From: CAYVOV01 sp964453525
GTDB taxonomy: Bacteria > Chloroflexota > Dehalococcoidia > Dehalococcoidales > UBA2162
Length of the DNA stretch: 64,000 bases
Assembly: GCA_964453525.1 (NCBI GenBank)
Contig: CAYVOV010000008.1
Coordinates: 1-64,000 of the forward strand
Direction: 5' to 3'
The notes beneath the pieces were generated by a model. The model had not been told where the DNA came from. It saw only the letters and a list, made by a program, of their open reading frames with translations, and ran no database searches. Made by a program: the position numbers and the translations under genes. Positions 50,753-60,456 of this stretch are shown here, one piece after another (position 1 is the first letter of the stretch; every line of letters starts with the position of its first letter).

Positions 50753-51949
50753 TCAGTCTGCCACCTCACCGCGCTTGTACACGTAAGAGACAACGATAAG
50801 AATGATGCCGGTAATAAGAAGAACCAGACTGAATATTTCAAGAGGTCTCAACAGGTTATCCGTAAACTGAACAAACCATGTCTCGAGAGATACTGGTATG
50901 AACTCGCCTAGAGGTATCCGCCCGCCCATGAAATATCTCGCTGCCCATATACCGGCGTATTCAATGGCTCCGTAAAAAATCAGGGGAACACCAAGGCGCC
51001 GGGTTATCATTCTTACATCACGGATTATCAGGACAATACCGAGCACAAAAACGGCTATTAACACAATAAGCAGGATATAAGCCGTCTGGAAATAATTTAC
51101 ATAAGTGCTTGCCTCGACAAGAGCGCCTTCAATGCCGGTAAGTACCATATTAATATCCTCCGGTATTTCGGGGCCGATAACACTTTCATCAATGGCAATA
51201 GCTGATGGTATCTGCTCCGCCAGCTCATCATAGAAGGTATCAAACAGGAGTAATCGCATCTCCTCGGGCATCAGCCTCAACTCCGGCGGGGGTGATTCGC
51301 TTAAGGACTGCCGGAGGTTGTCTTCAAGTATTTCCTTTATCTCTACCAGTGAAATAGAAGCGTTTAAAGTCGGGCTCTGCATCAGGATATAATCGAAGAC
51401 GGGGTCGGCAATAGCAACAAGCTGCTCCTTGATTTCCGGTCTGGCTTCTCTTACTGCGTCCTCGATAGCGTCCTCGAGGAATTCCTCAAGGCTTTCCAGT
51501 TCAACGTCAAGATGGATATAATCCTTTAATTGCTGCACGATAAACGGCCCGGCCAGTGTGGCCACGTCAACGTTATCAACCACCGAAGAGACAAAATCCG
51601 CCGTCAGGAAATTTTCTCTCAAAAGTAAGTTGAGTTTCAGATTCTCTGTATCATCAGGGAAATAGTCATAAACAGCATGGATTGTTACATCTAATCGCTC
51701 TTTCACCACGGGTTCGAGGTTTTCTGCTGCCTCATGGACTACACTTTCAAGCTCGGGAAATTCCGGCGTTGGTTCGATTACCAAAAAGTCCTTCACCAGA
51801 GTAGATACATCCAGCCGGTTAATTTCAGAAGTAATAAAATCCGGATTAAGAGCCGTACTTTTTAAAATATAGGCAACACCGAAAGCAGAAAGGCAGAGAA
51901 ACAGCAGGAAGCTGAGAAGAGCAACGGCAATACCTTTTAATACGTCCAA
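50753..51949 (-). CDS. Hypothetical membrane protein, 398 residues
   Basis: One membrane segment lies near the N-terminus (GIAVALLSFLLFLCLSAFGVAYIL), a long acidic helical stretch of about 240 residues follows, and the C-terminus has two to three segments (AYILLIVLIAVFVLGIVLII; LEIFSLVLLITGIILIVVSY). No family is recognised. It may be an envelope protein with an outer helical domain. Confidence 0.7.
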   Translation of the reverse strand: MDVLKGIAVALLSFLLFLCLSAFGVAYILKSTALNPDFITSEINRLDVSTLVKDFLVIEPTPEFPELESVVHEAAENLEPVVKERLDVTIHAVYDYFPDDTENLKLNLLLRENFLTADFVSSVVDNVDVATLAGPFIVQQLKDYIHLDVELESLEEFLEDAIEDAVREARPEIKEQLVAIADPVFDYILMQSPTLNASISLVEIKEILEDNLRQSLSESPPPELRLMPEEMRLLLFDTFYDELAEQIPSAIAIDESVIGPEIPEDINMVLTGIEGALVEASTYVNYFQTAYILLIVLIAVFVLGIVLIIRDVRMITRRLGVPLIFYGAIEYAGIWAARYFMGGRIPLGEFIPVSLETWFVQFTDNLLRPLEIFSLVLLITGIILIVVSYVYKRGEVAD

Positions 51950-52165
51950 TTATCCAGTATTCTCCCTTGAGGGTTTATTAAATGAAATATTTCCATAAAT
52001 GGTTAGTTTCCATAATAACATGGATAGCTTATATTCCGTCAGTATAAAAGGTCTAAACAATGATATCCTTTAGTACAATGGCTCCTGCCTTGCTTCAAAC
52101 ACTCCACTGAGGTTATTATATAAGAACGGGGTATCCAGCCAGTTTTTACACGTGGTATACGGATT

Positions 52166-52810
52166 ATGGCCTACAGAGTAAGTTACAGAAGTGGCAGCGG
52201 TTTCAACTTGGGTCCGATAGGATTTCTCATAATAACCAATATGATACTCTATGTAGCCACCTCGATAAAGCCTGACCTCTTTATCAGTCTTTTCGGCTTC
52301 CGTCCGGCAAATGTCCTGCAGATGCCGTGGACGATAATAACCAGCATGTTTATTCATTCTCCTTTCTCAATTCGCGCTCCCTTTTCCAGCATTTGGCATA
52401 TTTTAGGTAATATGCTGACGTTATACTTTCTGGGAAGTTACCTGATAAGATTCATTGGAGAGAAAAAATTCCTTATAGTATATTTTATCGGTGGAATAAT
52501 CGGAAATCTCTTCTTTCTGCTGTCTGCTTTGGTTTTGCAGGCATATCTTTTTTCGATTGTTTTCGGAGCTTCGGGTGCAGTTGCGGCTGTATGCGGTTCC
52601 CTTATAGCCATAAGACCAAGGCTGAAGGTCGTCGTAATCCCCATACCCGTTCCTGTACCCTTATGGGTGGTTGGGATTTTAGTTTTTGTTATTCTTTCAG
52701 TTATAGTACCGGGTATAGCATGGCAGGCACACCTGGGCGGGCTAATCTTTGGCCTGATTATGGGCTATATGTTCAAGAAAAGACTGCGAGGCATTATTTT
52801 TAATTTTTAA
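52166..52810 (+). CDS. Rhomboid family intramembrane serine protease
   Basis: The 214-residue protein has six membrane segments, the WHILGNMLTLYFLG helix, the catalytic serine in GASGAVAAVCG and the catalytic histidine in AWQAHLGGLIFGL. These place it in the bacterial rhomboid family. It cleaves other membrane proteins; the target is not known. Confidence 0.93.
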   Translation: MAYRVSYRSGSGFNLGPIGFLIITNMILYVATSIKPDLFISLFGFRPANVLQMPWTIITSMFIHSPFSIRAPFSSIWHILGNMLTLYFLGSYLIRFIGEKKFLIVYFIGGIIGNLFFLLSALVLQAYLFSIVFGASGAVAAVCGSLIAIRPRLKVVVIPIPVPVPLWVVGILVFVILSVIVPGIAWQAHLGGLIFGLIMGYMFKKRLRGIIFNF

Positions 52811-52828
52811 CCCCGGAAAGACCTTATA

Positions 52829-53359
52829 ATGAGTACTCAGGATAACCTTCAAAGCCTTTTCAGCAGCGAGGAAATTGAAACCACGGTGAAAAGGCTTGCA
52901 GCCGAAATAACTAAAGACTATAAGGATAAATATCCTCTCATAATCGGTATCCTTAAGGGTTCTTTTATTTTTCTGGCTGACCTTGTCCGACTTCTCGACT
53001 TCCCGCTGGAGATTGAATTCGTCAGGTTGTCCAGCTACGGCAGAGGAAAGACTAAAGCCGGCAAGCTAAACGTTGTCCAGGGTCTACGCTCTGGCATTAA
53101 AGGCAGAGATATACTGGTAGTCGAAGATATTGTGGATACCGGCCAGTCCCTATCTTTCCTTATGGACTATCTTGGTAAGAAAAAACCCGCCTCGCTGAGA
53201 CTCTGTGTGCTTACTGACAAGCCTTCGCGGCGGGAGGTTGAGGTATCAATTGACTACCTGGGTTTTACCGTTCCTGACAGGTTTCTTGTCGGGTACGGGC
53301 TGGACTTCGATGAGAAATACCGTAATCTTCCGAATATCTGTGCTCTTAGAGAGGAATAA
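52829..53359 (+). CDS. hpt: Hypoxanthine phosphoribosyltransferase
   Basis: The 176-residue PRTase has the PRPP loop in ILVVEDIVDTGQSL and the flexible-loop segment LSSYGRGKTKAG. HPRT converts hypoxanthine or guanine to nucleotides. It is followed by PHP and other genes on the same strand; adenine deaminase downstream makes hypoxanthine, its substrate. Confidence 0.92.
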   Translation: MSTQDNLQSLFSSEEIETTVKRLAAEITKDYKDKYPLIIGILKGSFIFLADLVRLLDFPLEIEFVRLSSYGRGKTKAGKLNVVQGLRSGIKGRDILVVEDIVDTGQSLSFLMDYLGKKKPASLRLCVLTDKPSRREVEVSIDYLGFTVPDRFLVGYGLDFDEKYRNLPNICALREE

Positions 53360-53367
53360 TAAACAGG

Positions 53368-54099
53368 GTGACCGGTTTAACATTCAGGAAGGCGGATTTG
53401 CATATCCATACGCCTAACTCAGATTGCTATGGTGATACATCGGTTACTCCCGGGCAAATCGTTGATACTGCGCTGGCGGCCGGTCTTGAGGTAATCGCAA
53501 TTACGGACCATAATACCTTCAGGTCAATAGAGAGCATCAGGGAGGATGCAGGAGGAAAAGGGCTGTTTGTATTCCCCGGCGTAGAACTTTCGACAAAAAG
53601 CGGACACTTCATCGCACTTTTCGAAACAAGTACTTCAATAGACTTACTTGAGGATTTTCTTGATTACCTGCCGGTGGATAGAAAAAAATGGGGCGATGGG
53701 ACCGCTACACTAACCGTTGAAGTTGAAGAAGTCCTTGAGAAAATCGACGAGTGGGGAGGAATTGCCATTGCTGCCCATATCGAAAGGTGGCCGAGTGGAT
53801 TTCTGGAATCCGGAGAGTCGCGTCAAAACAAGATGAGAATTCATGCCAGCAGATACCTAAGCGCTCTTGAGATAACAATACCTCAATACAGGGAGTTATG
53901 GAACAACGGTGAAGTACGTGATTACCCCAAGAAGTACGCCTGTATTCAGAGTTCGGATGCTCATAATCTTGATGAAATCGGGCGGCGTCCGGTGTATATT
54001 AAGATGGACAATGTTAACCTGAGCGGTCTCAGGACCGCCTTTAACGATTATGAAGATAGAATTGCTTTCCCGGACGAATATGAGGAGTCTCATCAGTAA
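53368..54099 (+). CDS. PHP domain metal-dependent phosphoesterase
   Basis: The 243-residue protein shows PHP metal motifs: ADLHIHTPNSD, ITDHNTFRS, FPGVELSTKSGH and SSDAHNLDEIG. Such enzymes hydrolyse phosphoesters (nucleoside monophosphates or AMP). The GTG is nine bases after hpt, so it is likely co-transcribed. Confidence 0.85.
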   Translation: MTGLTFRKADLHIHTPNSDCYGDTSVTPGQIVDTALAAGLEVIAITDHNTFRSIESIREDAGGKGLFVFPGVELSTKSGHFIALFETSTSIDLLEDFLDYLPVDRKKWGDGTATLTVEVEEVLEKIDEWGGIAIAAHIERWPSGFLESGESRQNKMRIHASRYLSALEITIPQYRELWNNGEVRDYPKKYACIQSSDAHNLDEIGRRPVYIKMDNVNLSGLRTAFNDYEDRIAFPDEYEESHQ

Positions 54100-54131
54100 G
54101 CCACTTAACCGGGCAAAGAGGGAGTGTGAAA

Positions 54132-54938
54132 ATGGCTGAAGAGGATGTTTTATACAAGAAAGAAAACGGCATTGCTACAATAACTTTAAACCGACCGGAC
54201 AGGATGAATGCCCTGATTCCGGAGGTAGTACGCGGGATTTACAGAGGTATGGAGAAAGCCGCGGCAGATGAAGAGGTACGGGTAATAATTCTCACCGGAA
54301 CCGGCCGGGCATTCTGTTCCGGCGGCGATGTGAAAGCAATGGCGGAAAGGGCAACTAACCCTGCTGCTGCCAGTATTACAACAGATTCAGGGCAAAAGCG
54401 CCACCACCTTGCCATTCTATTCCAGGACTGCCCTAAACCGGTAATTGCAGCAATTAACGGGGCAGCCGTCGGTACCGGCCTGGACGTGGCATTAGCCTGC
54501 GATATCAGAATAGCCTCGGAAAAGGCAAGGTTTGCCGAAGCCTACGTAAGAAGGGGAGTGCTGCCCGCTAACGGCGGCGCTTATTTTTTGCCCCGACTGG
54601 TCGGTATTGACAGAGCCTGCCAGCTTATTTTCACCGCCGATATGATTGATGCCGGAGAAGCCAGGCGCATAGGGCTGGTGACAATGGTGGTACCTCACGA
54701 AGAACTTGAAAACACTGTTATTGAAATGGCCGAGAAGATAGCAAAGAACTCGCCGCAGGCGGTACAATATGCCAAGCGGGCTATTTATGCCGGCCTTACA
54801 CAAGACCTTAAAACCAGCCTGGACTATACGGTGGGTATCTGGTATGAACTTATTAAGACTGAAGACCACAGAGAAGGCACCGTATCTTTTGTGGAGAAAA
54901 GGGCACCCTTATTTCAAAGGAAATCTAAAGAACGTTGA
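54132..54938 (+). CDS. Enoyl-CoA hydratase/isomerase family protein
   Basis: The 268-residue crotonase-fold protein has the oxyanion-hole segments GRAFCSGGDVKAM and INGAAVGTGLDVALACD, and PANGGAYFLPRLVG. The second residue pattern (Pro-Ala instead of Glu-Glu at the usual catalytic sites) makes pure hydratase activity uncertain. The ATG at 54132 has GGAG seven bases upstream. Confidence 0.88.
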   Translation: MAEEDVLYKKENGIATITLNRPDRMNALIPEVVRGIYRGMEKAAADEEVRVIILTGTGRAFCSGGDVKAMAERATNPAAASITTDSGQKRHHLAILFQDCPKPVIAAINGAAVGTGLDVALACDIRIASEKARFAEAYVRRGVLPANGGAYFLPRLVGIDRACQLIFTADMIDAGEARRIGLVTMVVPHEELENTVIEMAEKIAKNSPQAVQYAKRAIYAGLTQDLKTSLDYTVGIWYELIKTEDHREGTVSFVEKRAPLFQRKSKER

Positions 54939-54981
54939 TGTTCGGTTCACCGGACATTATTTAACATAACAGGGAAGAGAG

Positions 54982-56679
54982 TTGAATAAAAAGCAATTGA
55001 TTTCCGTTGCCAGAGGAGATACTCCAGCCGACCTTATCCTAGCCAATGCCAGGATAGTGAATGTATTCACCGGCGAGGTTGAGCAGGCAAATGTAGTTGT
55101 TTCCGAGGGCACTATTGCCGGAGTGGGCGATTACAGCCAGGCGAAGGAAATCGTGGATTTGGAGGGTAAATACCTGGCTCCGGGACTGATCAATGGCCAT
55201 GTTCACCTTGAGAGTTCGATGCTCGATGTCTCTCAATACGCCCGCGCTGTGGTCCCGAGAGGCACTACCGCCATTGTGACCGACCTCCATGAAATTGCCA
55301 ATGTCTCCGGTCTTACCGGAATGCGTTACGTTGTAAATGCCGCCCGCCGCCTGCCGTTTGACCTGTTCCTGATGGCGCCTTCCTGCGTTCCGGCGACTAA
55401 TCTTGAGACTTCGGGGACCGTTCTGGATGGAGAAGCTCTCCGCAAGGTTTTAAGGTGGAAAGAATGCATCGGGCTGGGAGAAGTAATGAACTATCCCGGT
55501 GTAATCGGTGCCGATGAAGGCATGCTTGAGAAAATCAGCCTCGTCCCGGATAGAGCTGCTGACGGCCATGCCCCGTCTGTCAGCGGCAGAGAACTCAATG
55601 CTTACATCGCCGCCGGTATACACTCCGACCATGAGTCGGTCTCTCTGAAAGAAGCCAGAGAAAAACTGGAGCGGGGTATGTTCATTATGATTAGAGAAGG
55701 TTCTTCAGAGAAAAACCTTGAAACTCTGCTACCCCTCGTTACCGATAATACCTACAAACGGTGTATGTTTGTTGTCGACGACCGCAGTTGTGTCGATATT
55801 TTAAACGACGGTGATATCAATGCCGTGGTGAGAAAAGCGATTGCTCTCGGTCTCGACCCGGTCCGGGCAATTCAACTTGCCACGATTAATCCGGCGGAAT
55901 ATTTCAGGCTGGACGGGCTCGGCGCTATTGCTCCCGGCTATCGGGCGAATCTCATTGTGCTTAGTGACCTGCCTGCCCTCAAGATAGATTCTGTCTATTA
56001 CCATGGACAACCTGTTGCCAGAGAAGAGCAGCCTTTTTTTAAAGCAAAAAGGGCAGGCGGCAGACCGGTCAATACCGTGAATATTAAACCTTTCAACATC
56101 GATGCTTTAAGGCTTACCGCTTCAGGTGATACCGAACCGGTTATTGAGATTGTACCCGGGCAGATAGTTACGAAGAAAACAATAAAAACTGTAAAAGTGT
56201 CTGATAATATTGTCATGTCGGACCCCAGTGAGGACATCCTGAAGCTGGTAGTGGTTGAAAGACACCATGCTACAGGTAATGTTGGACTCGGACTTGTCAC
56301 CGGGTTCGGTCTGAAAGCAGGAGCGATTGCTTCATCCATTGCCCATGACTCTCATAATATTGTGACTGTCGGTACAAACGATGAGGACATATACACAGCG
56401 ATAAAAGAAATCGAAAAAATGCAGGGCGGCCTGGTAGCCGTAAACGGCAGCAGGGTAATCGCCAGCCTGGCTCTGCCTGTCGCCGGACTGCTGTCTGACG
56501 AGCCACTTGAAACAGTAGTGAGCAAACTTGATAAACTTGAAGAAGCCGCCGCTCAAATGGGAACGAAACTGTCTTCGCCGTTCTCGACCCTGTCTTTCGT
56601 GGCTTTACCGGTTATTCCCGAGCTGAGGCTGACCGATTTGGGACTTGTGGATGTTATCGAGTTCAGGCTGATAAAGTAA
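54982..56679 (+). CDS. ade: Adenine deaminase
   Basis: The 565-residue amidohydrolase turns adenine into hypoxanthine. Metal motifs are LINGHVHLESSM and DLHEIANVSG; ADGHAPSVSG and HSDHESV follow, and the C-terminal domain (SIAHDSHNIVTVG) is typical. TTG at 54982 is preceded by AGGGAAGAG. With hpt it forms a salvage route. Confidence 0.95.
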   Translation: MNKKQLISVARGDTPADLILANARIVNVFTGEVEQANVVVSEGTIAGVGDYSQAKEIVDLEGKYLAPGLINGHVHLESSMLDVSQYARAVVPRGTTAIVTDLHEIANVSGLTGMRYVVNAARRLPFDLFLMAPSCVPATNLETSGTVLDGEALRKVLRWKECIGLGEVMNYPGVIGADEGMLEKISLVPDRAADGHAPSVSGRELNAYIAAGIHSDHESVSLKEAREKLERGMFIMIREGSSEKNLETLLPLVTDNTYKRCMFVVDDRSCVDILNDGDINAVVRKAIALGLDPVRAIQLATINPAEYFRLDGLGAIAPGYRANLIVLSDLPALKIDSVYYHGQPVAREEQPFFKAKRAGGRPVNTVNIKPFNIDALRLTASGDTEPVIEIVPGQIVTKKTIKTVKVSDNIVMSDPSEDILKLVVVERHHATGNVGLGLVTGFGLKAGAIASSIAHDSHNIVTVGTNDEDIYTAIKEIEKMQGGLVAVNGSRVIASLALPVAGLLSDEPLETVVSKLDKLEEAAAQMGTKLSSPFSTLSFVALPVIPELRLTDLGLVDVIEFRLIK

Positions 56680-56705
56680 AACAAAGGGAAAGTTGAGAGC
56701 GGAAG

Positions 56706-57404
56706 ATGCTTTTCGCCAGAAAACAGGCTCTCTTTGAAAATAGATTCGATGCCGGAAGAAAGCTGGCACCGCTGCTTGATGAATATAAAGGGCAGCCGGT
56801 AATAGTGCTGGCAATCCCCAACGGTGGAGTCCCGGTAGGGCTGGAAGTGGCGCTCTACCTGGATGCCGACTTCGATGTAGTAATTTCCCGCAAGATTCCC
56901 CTGCCCTTGAAACCGGAGGCCGGCTTCGGAGCTGTCGCCGATGACGGGACCGCCATTCTTAATGAGGAACTGGTCAGGCAGTTCAACTTAACCAATCACC
57001 AGATTAATTACCAGATTAACCAGGTAAGGGTGGAGATTCGTCGCCGGACTATGCTCTACCGCGGTAACAGAAAACCCACCGTGCTGAAAGACAGGACGGT
57101 GATAATCACCGATGATGGTCTGGCTTCCGGCTACACGATGAAAGCTGCCGTAGAATCGGTGCGGAAACGTCAGCCGAAAGAAATCATCGTTGCCGTACCG
57201 GCCGCCTCGAAAACTGCCATGGAGCTGCTCGAGACAACCGCCGATAGAATAATTACCCGCGCTATCGGGACTATGTCCAAGTTTTTCATAGCCGATTTTT
57301 ACCGCATCTGGTATGACTTCAGCGATAGAGAAGTAACCCGTTGTCTGGAGCAGTGGCGGATGCGGAACTACGATTCAATAACCGAGCCTCCCCGGAAAGA
57401 CTGA
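56706..57404 (+). CDS. Phosphoribosyltransferase family protein
   Basis: The 232-residue PRTase-fold protein has the PRPP motif in VIITDDGLASGYTMKAAV and a long hood (LPLKPEAGFGAVADDG). It resembles stand-alone family PRTases of unknown substrate. It follows ade by 26 bases, in the purine-salvage group. Confidence 0.82.
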   Translation: MLFARKQALFENRFDAGRKLAPLLDEYKGQPVIVLAIPNGGVPVGLEVALYLDADFDVVISRKIPLPLKPEAGFGAVADDGTAILNEELVRQFNLTNHQINYQINQVRVEIRRRTMLYRGNRKPTVLKDRTVIITDDGLASGYTMKAAVESVRKRQPKEIIVAVPAASKTAMELLETTADRIITRAIGTMSKFFIADFYRIWYDFSDREVTRCLEQWRMRNYDSITEPPRKD

Positions 57405-57421
57405 TAAGACCGGGAAGGCTC
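57384..57421. terminator. Terminator-like hairpin between convergent genes
   Basis: GAGCCTcCCCGG and CCGGGaAGGCTC pair with one mismatch around a 14-base loop. It overlaps the stop of the PRTase gene and faces the SDR gene ending at 57453. No T-run on the plus strand. Confidence 0.5.
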
Positions 57422-57452
57422 AAGATATTGCTAGCTATACTTGCTTGAAATA

Positions 57453-58364
57453 CTATTCTTTACTGGCCGGTGCCGGATTCTTGTATCCCTCCAGTAAAAT
57501 CTTTGGCACCTTCTCTGCCAGCTCATTTACAGTCCACAAACCTTCTTTTTTATCGATGGCCTTTATCTTTACCGGTTCGGAATAGATGGCAATATTACTC
57601 CCGGTGACATCAAAGACCTTCCCGTTAATATCAGCCGCCAGGTCAGTGCAGAGATAAACAATAAACGGGGTCAGCGTAATCGGGTCAGGAAGGTTTGTCA
57701 GTTCTTCATACCGCTCCTTTGTCATCAGACCGGATTCATATCTCTTCTTGAAACCTGCCTGTATCTCCGGACTGGCGCTGAACTGGGTTGAAGCCGTGGG
57801 GGCATAGGCATTGCAGGTTACTCCGTACCTGCCCAGTTCCCTGGCGACAGCCCTGGTCAGACCGACGATTCCCGCCTTGGCTGCCCCGTAATTGCAATGC
57901 CCTACCGTTCCCAGCCAGGCAGTAGAAGTGGTGTTTATTATCCTACCCCACTTCTTCTCCCTCATCAGGCCGCTGGCGAAGTGGATGGTGTTAAAAGTCC
58001 CCTTCAGGTAGGAGTCCGATGAGATATCCCATTCCTCTTCCGTCATGTTCCAGACCATATGGGGCCGGTCAGTGCCGGCATTGTTAATCAGGATATCCAG
58101 GCCGCCGAAATTATCCACTGCCGTCTGGACAATCTTCTCGGCAATATCAAATTCAGCAACACTGCCGTAAAAGGGGGTCGCTCCGCCACCCGCATCAGCA
58201 ATCTCCCTGGCTGTGGTCTCGGCATCTCCGCCCTCCGAGCCGGGACGACGATTGTTTGTTACCACTTTAGCACCTTCCTTTGCCAGAGCTATTGCTATGG
58301 CTTTTCCGATTCCCTGTCCCGAGCCGGTGACTACTGCCACTTTATCTTTAAGTAGTTCGCTCAT
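57453..58364 (-). CDS. SDR family oxidoreductase with C-terminal tail
   Basis: The 303-residue SDR has TGSGQGIGKAI, NNAG in ILINNAGTDRP, the Ser/Tyr/Lys triad (TSTAWLG; YGAAK) and about 45 extra C-terminal residues with LWTVNELAEKVP. That tail is shared with the next gene at 58413. The likely role is a 3-hydroxyacyl-CoA dehydrogenase or related step with the MaoC-like hydratases upstream. Confidence 0.88.
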   Translation of the reverse strand: MSELLKDKVAVVTGSGQGIGKAIAIALAKEGAKVVTNNRRPGSEGGDAETTAREIADAGGGATPFYGSVAEFDIAEKIVQTAVDNFGGLDILINNAGTDRPHMVWNMTEEEWDISSDSYLKGTFNTIHFASGLMREKKWGRIINTTSTAWLGTVGHCNYGAAKAGIVGLTRAVARELGRYGVTCNAYAPTASTQFSASPEIQAGFKKRYESGLMTKERYEELTNLPDPITLTPFIVYLCTDLAADINGKVFDVTGSNIAIYSEPVKIKAIDKKEGLWTVNELAEKVPKILLEGYKNPAPASKE

Positions 58365-58412
58365 TTTCCCTCCCGCTTAAGGCTTAGATTTTTTACCGGA
58401 TATATTTACCGG

Positions 58413-59297
58413 CTAACTCTCTGCTGATGATTGAGGTGGAGATGGATTCGCCAGGTCTGCGGCAATCGTGGAAGGCATAATTTTTAAGAGCTCCTCCACT
58501 GTCCATCTTCCATCCTTGTGAATACTGCGGACAACCGTTGGATTGGGTGTATAAAGGGCTATCTGTCCGCCGGTGCAGGCTATTGTTTGCCCGTTGATAT
58601 TAGCCGCCGCGTCAGAAGCCAGAAATGCTACTATGGCAGCATTATCTTCCGGCTGAGGCATCCGCTGCATTACCCCATGTCCGAACGTTTCAGTCATCCT
58701 GGTAGCCGCAATGGGACAGAAGGCGTTTACCGTGATGCCGTATCTTCCCAGTTCACGGGATAGCACTCTCGTGAAACCGAGAACTCCGGCTTTTGCCGTG
58801 CCATAGTTTGATTGGCCCGGCACTCCGCCCAGCGCCGTTGGAGACGTAATATTGATAATTCGCCCGCTTCTTTGCTGTCTCATCAATATGGCGGCCGGTC
58901 TGGTGCAATTAAAAGCGCCGTAAAGGTGGACCTTGATAACGGTGTCCCATTCCTCAGGACTCATTTTATGAATCATGCGGTCCCTGAGGATTCCGGCATT
59001 ATTGACAAGGATATCGATTTTACTGAAGCTGTCCACGCAGGTCTTGATGATATTTTCTCCACCATCTGTTGTGGTCACCGTATCGTAACTGGCTACAGCC
59101 TCACCGCCTTTTGCCTTAATCTCAGCCACAACATCATCGGCGGGACTACGAGAGCTACCACTACCATCAAGCTCAACACCCGGGTCATTTACAACAAGCT
59201 CTGCCCCCTGTTCAGCAAAGGCAAGAGCGAATGCCCTACCGAGACCCCGTCCGGCGCCGGTGATTACTGCTGCCTTTCCTTTCAGTATATTGCTGAT
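58413..59297 (-). CDS. SDR family oxidoreductase, ATC at the start position
   Basis: The 294-residue SDR has TGAGRGLGRAF, NNAG in ILVNNAGILRD, a Ser (ITSPTALGG) and YGTAK, and the tail RWTVEELLKIMP. The first ATG/GTG in frame (59129) would cut off the NAD-binding motif. In frame upstream lies a normal SDR N-terminus that would begin at ATC (59297), aligned with the Met of the paralogue at 57453 and preceded by AAAGGAG eight bases upstream. A start at CTG (59285) is too far from the SD. An ATG-to-ATC change or an assembly error explains it. Confidence 0.85.
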   Translation of the reverse strand: MSNILKGKAAVITGAGRGLGRAFALAFAEQGAELVVNDPGVELDGSGSSRSPADDVVAEIKAKGGEAVASYDTVTTTDGGENIIKTCVDSFSKIDILVNNAGILRDRMIHKMSPEEWDTVIKVHLYGAFNCTRPAAILMRQQRSGRIINITSPTALGGVPGQSNYGTAKAGVLGFTRVLSRELGRYGITVNAFCPIAATRMTETFGHGVMQRMPQPEDNAAIVAFLASDAAANINGQTIACTGGQIALYTPNPTVVRSIHKDGRWTVEELLKIMPSTIAADLANPSPPQSSAES

Positions 59298-59321
59298 GAT
59301 GAACTCTCCTTTAAGACACCG

Positions 59322-59780
59322 CTATCGGGGTAGAACCACTGTCGCTTTACCCTCGGTAGTTACTTCACCTTTCCCGTTCTCGACCCAGACCGTGCATTCG
59401 ACAAGAGGCTCTCCATCACTTTGGTATTTTTTCTTTATCTTACCTTTGCACAGCCAGGTCTCTCCATCTTCAGGCTCATCAATCGTTTTCATATTCCTCG
59501 GGTAGTCCACCGTCCTGTACTTACAGGAAAACTTCTTCAGCGTTCCCTCGTCACCCATCCAGTCGGTTATCAACTGGATAAGCCACTGCCGTTTTAACGC
59601 TCCCTGAACAATCGGCCTGTCTACTCCGGAAGCCTGAGAGAAGGACATATCATAGTGTATCGGATTAAAATCTCCCGAAGCTCCCGCCCATTCCACAAGC
59701 ATCCGGGTGGTTGCTATCTTGGGCAGGGGAGGAATATCCATGTCGGTTTCGATACTTCCCCATGTTATTTGTTCAGCCAT
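59322..59780 (-). CDS. MaoC-like hot-dog dehydratase
   Basis: The 152-residue protein has the hydratase 2 motif with Asp and His in GDFNPIHYD, and a hot-dog domain. Such enzymes hydrate or dehydrate (R)-3-hydroxyacyl-CoAs. It lies 24 bases after the MaoC N-terminal-like gene and 24 before the SDR. Confidence 0.88.
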   Translation of the reverse strand: MAEQITWGSIETDMDIPPLPKIATTRMLVEWAGASGDFNPIHYDMSFSQASGVDRPIVQGALKRQWLIQLITDWMGDEGTLKKFSCKYRTVDYPRNMKTIDEPEDGETWLCKGKIKKKYQSDGEPLVECTVWVENGKGEVTTEGKATVVLPR

Positions 59781-59804
59781 TTTCTCTCTTTGAGCACAAG
59801 TGTT

Positions 59805-60302
59805 TCACCGGTGAATAGTTGTCCAACGGGTTTTCGCCACCTCATCGCCGTTTTGGTTCGTGTAAGTGGTATCGGTTATGAGGAAAACCATATTCCCTTC
59901 TTCGCTCTTGCGTTCTCTTATATCTTTTATGACTACGGTGGATTTCAATATATCTCCCACCCGGACGGGACGAAAGAACTCATAATCGATTCCGCTATCA
60001 AGGACGCTTGGATAACCGGCTTCAGCCAGAGTAAGCATTAGGCCGAGCAAGCCCGGCGATTTCAATACGGACGTTCCCTGATTTTGACCGGAGGAATCTT
60101 CCCAGAACCACACTGAAGAGATGAATCCCGGCGGAGCTATAATTGAGCCGTACCTCGACTGCCTGGCATATTCCTCATCACGGTACAGCGGATTCTTATC
60201 ACCTACAGCTTCAGCAAATCTTCTTATTGCTTGTTTCTCAATTTCAAAGATATTTGTACTCAGTACCGTACCAACGAGGTTTTTGACTTCTTCTGGCAGC
60301 AT
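59805..60302 (-). CDS. MaoC N-terminal-like (FAS1-type) dehydratase domain protein
   Basis: The 165-residue protein has the hot-dog segments AVGDKNPLYRDEEYA and GSIIAPPGFIS of the FAS1-like dehydratase domain. Partner of the next gene; two separate chains of this type often form a heterodimeric hydratase. It begins the cluster. Confidence 0.82.
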   Translation of the reverse strand: MLPEEVKNLVGTVLSTNIFEIEKQAIRRFAEAVGDKNPLYRDEEYARQSRYGSIIAPPGFISSVWFWEDSSGQNQGTSVLKSPGLLGLMLTLAEAGYPSVLDSGIDYEFFRPVRVGDILKSTVVIKDIRERKSEEGNMVFLITDTTYTNQNGDEVAKTRWTTIHR

Positions 60303-60428
60303 TGTTGCTCTTTGTTTGAAAAGGGAAGACCGGAAAATCCTTAAAATTCTATGATGTCAGCTGCTGATTTGTCAAATAAGGTAAGCGTCCTGTTATTCTT
60401 ATAAATTGAAAATCTGAATAAAAAAGGA

Positions 60429-60456
60429 TTGACTTTCAACTGTTCTGAGGTATAGT
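60429..60456 (+). promoter_or_regulatory. Promoter of the SDR gene at 60575
   Basis: TTGACT (60429-60434) and TATAGT (60451-60456) are separated by 16 bases. Transcription would begin about 60463, giving a leader of ~110 bases. Confidence 0.65.
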
